Shown: positions 6,466-9,737 of the stretch, piece after piece
Layout of the letters: the number at the start of each line of letters is the position of its first letter
Numbering within the stretch: position 1 is the stretch's first letter
Origin: Caryophanales bacterium
GTDB lineage: Bacteria > Bacillota_I > Bacilli_A > RFN20 > CAG-288
Assembly (NCBI GenBank): GCA_021621525.1
Contig: JAJVUU010000064.1
Span: 1 to 9,737 of the forward strand
Length of the DNA: 9,737 bases
Reading direction: 5' to 3'
Notes under the pieces: generated by a model
Told to the model about the DNA's origin: nothing
What the model saw: the letters and a program-made list of their open reading frames with translations, nothing else
The model's database searches: none
Program-made: the position numbers and the translations under genes

Positions 6466-6876
6466 TCAAAAAGAAATAGTATCCTTCTTCTTCAGATATT
6501 TCTTCAAAGCATCGATGGCGATGATGTCGGCTGGAAGGAAGTCAAAGTCCTTGAGTTCATCGACATGGACAAACCTGGCATCCTCGGCTTCCAATAGCTC
6601 GAGATGGTCATCCATCAAGGAACAGATGAAGCACTCCATCTCCAGATGGAAATCAGGATAATCATAGGAGACACAAACTAGGAAGTCATCGACAGAGATG
6701 CTGGCATGGAGTTCCTCCATGATTTCTCTTTTCAATGCTTCTTCCTTCGTTTCACCTTTTTCGATCTTCCCTCCCGGGAATTCCCAGAAGTCCTTGAATT
6801 CACCATAACCTCTCTGGGTGATGAAGATTCTATCATCCTTCATGATGATGGCTGCAGATACATGTATGTTTTTCAT
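6466..6876 (-). CDS. Nudix (deoxy)nucleoside triphosphate pyrophosphohydrolase
   Basis: This 136-residue MutT/Nudix enzyme should convert a nucleoside triphosphate to the monophosphate and pyrophosphate. The Nudix box is clear: Gly36, Glu42, then REIMEEL (50-56) with the metal-binding glutamates. His57 replaces the usual glycine, a change common in this subgroup. QRGYGEFKDFWEFPGGK (21-37) and YDYPDFHLEMECF (71-83) match the cytosolic (deoxy)NTP/CTP pyrophosphohydrolase type (NudG/MutT-like) rather than ADP-ribose hydrolases. A GTG at 6885 is in frame, but it overlaps the AAGGAG (6890-6885). The ATG at 6876, eight bases from that site, is the better start. The site lies in the last codons of the upstream helicase gene and the intergenic gap is five bases, so translation is very likely coupled. 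Exact substrate is unknown. Confidence 0.93.
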   Translation of the reverse strand: MKNIHVSAAIIMKDDRIFITQRGYGEFKDFWEFPGGKIEKGETKEEALKREIMEELHASISVDDFLVCVSYDYPDFHLEMECFICSLMDDHLELLEAEDARFVHVDELKDFDFLPADIIAIDALKKYLKKKDTISF

Positions 6877-6881
6877 TTGAT

Positions 6882-9716
6882 TCACTCCTTATCTATAAGT
6901 GGTTCCATCGTCAGGCAGTCATAGATATCCTTCCTGACCGAATTCTTGAGCTGGAAAAGGAACTTCACGACGTTGGTCTTGACCTCATCTCCGTTTGTCG
7001 CTTCTCTAGGATCCTCCAGAAGAGACAGCTGTCCTAGGAAATAGAAGGACGTATCATCGCTTTTGACCATGTTTCCGTTATGAAAGACCATGTTTTCCCT
7101 CTGGATGAAGAGATACACCCTGCCTTTGGGATTCCTAAGGATATGGATGAGAGACTGAATCTCTTTGCTTTGCAGGGTCCTGTTGCTCCTGCTGTCCCAA
7201 TGGAAGATGCTCGGATTTTCAAACTGGTCAAGATAATTGGTGGAAGCATCCTTGTCCAGGAGCTTATTGTAGCTGACAAAGATCGGAACGACCTCAAGAT
7301 CCCTGAAGACCTGATATCCATAGATGGTGGAAGTATTGTCATGCGTGTGGTTGATGAGCTGGCAGACATCCCTCCTTGTATATTTCTCATAGAGGACGAA
7401 ATTATCCTTCGGGTCATAGATATCCCCAAAGTAGGTCCTATGGGAATATAGTGCATAATCAAGAATCATCATGACGTACTTACGATAGGTAGGATTGAGT
7501 AAGGCAAGAGAGAAATCCTTTGAAAGGACAATCTCATCCTCTTGTATTCTGACAAAGGGGAAACACTTCTTTTCTCCTGTCTGGAAAGATAGATCAAGGA
7601 CGGAAAAGACGGATTTTCTCACGTCAATATCATAGAAGATGCTTCCGGGAAGAAGAGAAACGAAGTCTTTTTCTCTTTTTCCATCGATGAGGGTCTTTAA
7701 AAGAAGAGCTTCATGGATTCTCAGTCCAGGTCCCACCATCCTGGATAGATAGATGAGGGATTCCTGTAATTGCGTACTCAGCAAAGAATCCTCCAGATGT
7801 TCCTTGAGAAGATACTGGTAGTAGGACTTCCTACCATCTCTTGTCTTGTCCAGGAACACACGGCCCGAGATATCGCCGGCCTTGTCAAATTCGATGAGGG
7901 AAGGAATCCTGCCCATCCGGTTCCTGGCTTCTTTAAACTGCATGTCGATGAGCCTGGATTCCTGTCTGCTTCGATTGGCTAAGGAAGAGAGGATCCTCTT
8001 CTTTGATATCTCATCAAACTGGATGGCACTCGGCCCAGGCGTGAGAGGATGGATGAGAAGATGTTGTCTCAGACTTCCTGAGCTCTTGGGGCTGAAGGAA
8101 GTGGAAATGAGGAAGTTGCTATCATAGTTGGCGATGAAGTCAAGGACAGTCAGGTATTCCTTGTCTCTGTTCTTCCTGAGTCCTCTTCCAAGCTGCTGGA
8201 TGAAGACGATGCTGGACTTTGTCGGCCTTAGGAAGATGACCTGGTTGACGCTTGGGATATCGACGCCTTCGTTGAAGATGTCGACCGTGAGGATCATCTC
8301 AAGATACTCCCTTGACGTATCTTTTTCCTCCAGCATGGAGATATATTTCTCTCTTGTCCTTTGGTCATCGCTTCCACATAAGGCGACACACCTGATCCCT
8401 AGAAGAGAAATCTTTCCTGAAAGTTCTTCTGCCTCCTCTTTCCTGGAGACGAAGACAAGAGCCCTTAACCGGTCTCCTGAATATCCGTAATACCTTGAAT
8501 TCTCAACGATGTATCTTGCTCTCTCGTCGGAGGCCAGATACCTGACCTGGGTCTTGTCGTCGATGGGTTTGCCATCGATGCTCAAGTCCGTGATGCCAAA
8601 ATAGTGGAAAGGGACAAGCATCTCTGATTGCAAGGCATCATAGAGTCGGATTTCATAGAGGATGTTATGGTCAAAGAGCTTATATAGGTCATATCCGTCT
8701 GTCCTGTCTGGTGTTGCCGACATGCCAAGAAGGAACATGGGATTGAAATGATCGATGATCTTCTGATACCCACCATCTTCTGAGATACGATGACATTCGT
8801 CGATGATGACAAAATCGAAATCATCCCTTTCAAACTGATACAGATATTCCTCCTTGGAAAGGCTTGAAAGGGTTGCAAAGACGAAGTCAGCCCCTGTTAC
8901 ATCATGGTTGCTTCCGGAAAAGATGGCTGTCTTCAGACCTTCTTGAAAGACGTTTCGGAAAGTCTCCCTGGCCTGAAGGAGGATGGTCTCCCTGTGGGTG
9001 ACAAAAAGTAGCTTTTTGACTTTGTCCTGGATGGATTTCACCCCGAAGGCTGCGGCATAGGTCTTCCCAGTACCGGTCGCAGAGATGAGAAGACCTCTCT
9101 TCTTTCCTTCCTTAATGCTCTTATTAAGACTTGCCACGAAGGTCTGCTGCATGGCATTCATCTCAAGGACAGGCTTCCTATCCTTGTCTTCCTTGTCTTC
9201 CCTTTCCTGTCTTGCCTGAAGATATTCTTTTTCGTAGCGATCGAAGACCTGAGATAGGGGAAGAGAGAGATTCCACAGTCTTTCGAATTCACTTAGGATA
9301 CTATGGATGACCTGTCCTTCCTTTCTTGAGACGATGAGATTGTTCCATTCGTTGTTGGTGGTAAGGGCCCTGGCCGTCAGGTTGGAGCTTCCGATGATGG
9401 CCTTGTAGTTATCCTTGAAACGGAAGATATATCCCTTGGTATGGAATCCGTTGGGGTCATCAGGATGGATATAGAACATCCTTGTTTCGATGTCCTGATA
9501 TCCGGAAAGTGCCTTCAAGGCCTTGGGCTGGGTAAAGGAAAGATAGTTGCTTGTCATGACTCGTCCCTTGATGTGACGGCCTTCTTTTTCCATCTCCCGG
9601 AGAACGAGCTTGAGCAGGTTGACGCCGGAATCGGTGATGAAGGCCACCGAGAAGAGGAATTCATCACAGGTGCGAAGGTTGTCTAGACAATATGAAGTGA
9701 CCTCTTGTCTTGCCAA
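6882..9716 (-). CDS. PLD nuclease-DEAD/DEAH helicase-DUF3427 protein
   Basis: This 944-residue protein has three parts. Residues 1-150 form a phospholipase-D-like nuclease domain (FLFSVAFITDSG at 20-31, HTKGYIF at 92-98, GSSNLT at 109-114). Residues about 185-530 form a superfamily 2 helicase: Walker A ATGTGKT (213-219), IIDECHR (304-310), MSATPDR (332-338), DIFNEGVDIP (479-488) and QLGRGLR (508-514). Residues about 560-940 match DUF3427 (KYTRRDVCQLIN, TIYGYQVF, FHWDSRSNRT, FYFLGQ). The expected activity is ATP-driven DNA translocation coupled to metal-independent nucleic-acid cleavage. Such proteins occur in defence and mobile regions, but the job here is inferred. The only available start is a TTG at 9716 without a visible ribosome binding site; an in-frame TAA lies at 9728-9726. 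The N-terminus seems some 10-20 residues shorter than I would expect for the family. The Nudix gene follows after five bases. Confidence 0.93.
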   Translation of the reverse strand: MARQEVTSYCLDNLRTCDEFLFSVAFITDSGVNLLKLVLREMEKEGRHIKGRVMTSNYLSFTQPKALKALSGYQDIETRMFYIHPDDPNGFHTKGYIFRFKDNYKAIIGSSNLTARALTTNNEWNNLIVSRKEGQVIHSILSEFERLWNLSLPLSQVFDRYEKEYLQARQEREDKEDKDRKPVLEMNAMQQTFVASLNKSIKEGKKRGLLISATGTGKTYAAAFGVKSIQDKVKKLLFVTHRETILLQARETFRNVFQEGLKTAIFSGSNHDVTGADFVFATLSSLSKEEYLYQFERDDFDFVIIDECHRISEDGGYQKIIDHFNPMFLLGMSATPDRTDGYDLYKLFDHNILYEIRLYDALQSEMLVPFHYFGITDLSIDGKPIDDKTQVRYLASDERARYIVENSRYYGYSGDRLRALVFVSRKEEAEELSGKISLLGIRCVALCGSDDQRTREKYISMLEEKDTSREYLEMILTVDIFNEGVDIPSVNQVIFLRPTKSSIVFIQQLGRGLRKNRDKEYLTVLDFIANYDSNFLISTSFSPKSSGSLRQHLLIHPLTPGPSAIQFDEISKKRILSSLANRSRQESRLIDMQFKEARNRMGRIPSLIEFDKAGDISGRVFLDKTRDGRKSYYQYLLKEHLEDSLLSTQLQESLIYLSRMVGPGLRIHEALLLKTLIDGKREKDFVSLLPGSIFYDIDVRKSVFSVLDLSFQTGEKKCFPFVRIQEDEIVLSKDFSLALLNPTYRKYVMMILDYALYSHRTYFGDIYDPKDNFVLYEKYTRRDVCQLINHTHDNTSTIYGYQVFRDLEVVPIFVSYNKLLDKDASTNYLDQFENPSIFHWDSRSNRTLQSKEIQSLIHILRNPKGRVYLFIQRENMVFHNGNMVKSDDTSFYFLGQLSLLEDPREATNGDEVKTNVVKFLFQLKNSVRKDIYDCLTMEPLIDKE
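6885..6890 (-). promoter_or_regulatory. Ribosome binding site of the Nudix gene inside the helicase end
   Basis: AAGGAG on the minus strand, overlapping the helicase's last two sense codons (AAG GAG) and the first base of a rival GTG start. It lies eight bases from the ATG at 6876, which sets that ATG as the start and suggests that ribosomes finishing the helicase re-start on the Nudix gene. Confidence 0.8.
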
Positions 9717-9737
9717 TATCGTGGATTATGCTAGATA

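Noticed and set aside
8128..8490. Open frame of 120 codons on the plus strand
   Set aside because: Antisense to the helicase core; the opposite strand encodes clear conserved motifs here.
1545..9716. The two nuclease-helicases forming one multi-gene system
   Set aside because: They are separated by a promoter, two terminators and a gene remnant on the other strand, so they are not one operon.
1..9737. CRISPR array, tRNA or rRNA genes, insertion-sequence transposase
   Set aside because: No regularly spaced repeats, cloverleaf-type sequence, rRNA-like segment or transposase catalytic motif was seen on either strand.
1..9737. Mycoplasma-type code with TGA as tryptophan
   Set aside because: Several well-defined genes stop at TGA at the expected family length and use TGG for Trp, so the standard bacterial code fits.

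Overview
The window looks like chromosomal DNA of a low-GC Gram-positive bacterium (Bacillota), possibly an uncultured gut lineage near the Erysipelotrichia or Bacilli. The reasons are strong AAGGAG-type ribosome binding sites, U-run terminators, moderate AT richness by eye, and a lipoprotein serpin, a type known from host-associated bacteria. TGA serves as a normal stop (for example at 1545-1547 and 6882-6884), so the standard code applies. This placement is an inference; no rRNA or tRNA gene is present to settle it.

Layout: (1) 1-1484, a plus-strand serpin lipoprotein gene with its own extended -10 promoter, an upstream inverted repeat and a strong terminator. (2) 1516-4142, minus strand: a nuclease-helicase fusion (PD-(D/E)XK plus DUF2075), preceded by a short gene with an excellent ribosome binding site that appears broken or truncated. 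(3) 4102-4977, minus strand: a promoter, two tightly spaced small membrane-protein genes and a perfect-stem terminator. (4) 4978-5580: a gene-poor stretch with a long imperfect hairpin and a frameshifted gene remnant on the plus strand, closed by a bidirectional terminator. (5) 5538-9737, minus strand: a large PLD-nuclease/DEAD-helicase/DUF3427 protein, a translationally coupled Nudix hydrolase, and a membrane-anchored alpha/beta hydrolase.

Biology: two large, unrelated ATP-dependent nuclease-helicase proteins lie within about 6 kb of each other, with a broken gene, a gene remnant and small membrane proteins between them. This resembles an accessory or defence-type locus. The best candidate for an undescribed system is the coupled pair PLD-DEAD-DUF3427 helicase plus Nudix pyrophosphohydrolase (6466-9716). 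The DUF2075 fusion is the best candidate for a single-protein nucleic-acid defence enzyme. The serpin probably protects the cell surface from proteases of the host or of competing bacteria and looks functionally separate. None of the defence roles is demonstrated by the sequence; they are inferences from domain content and gene arrangement.
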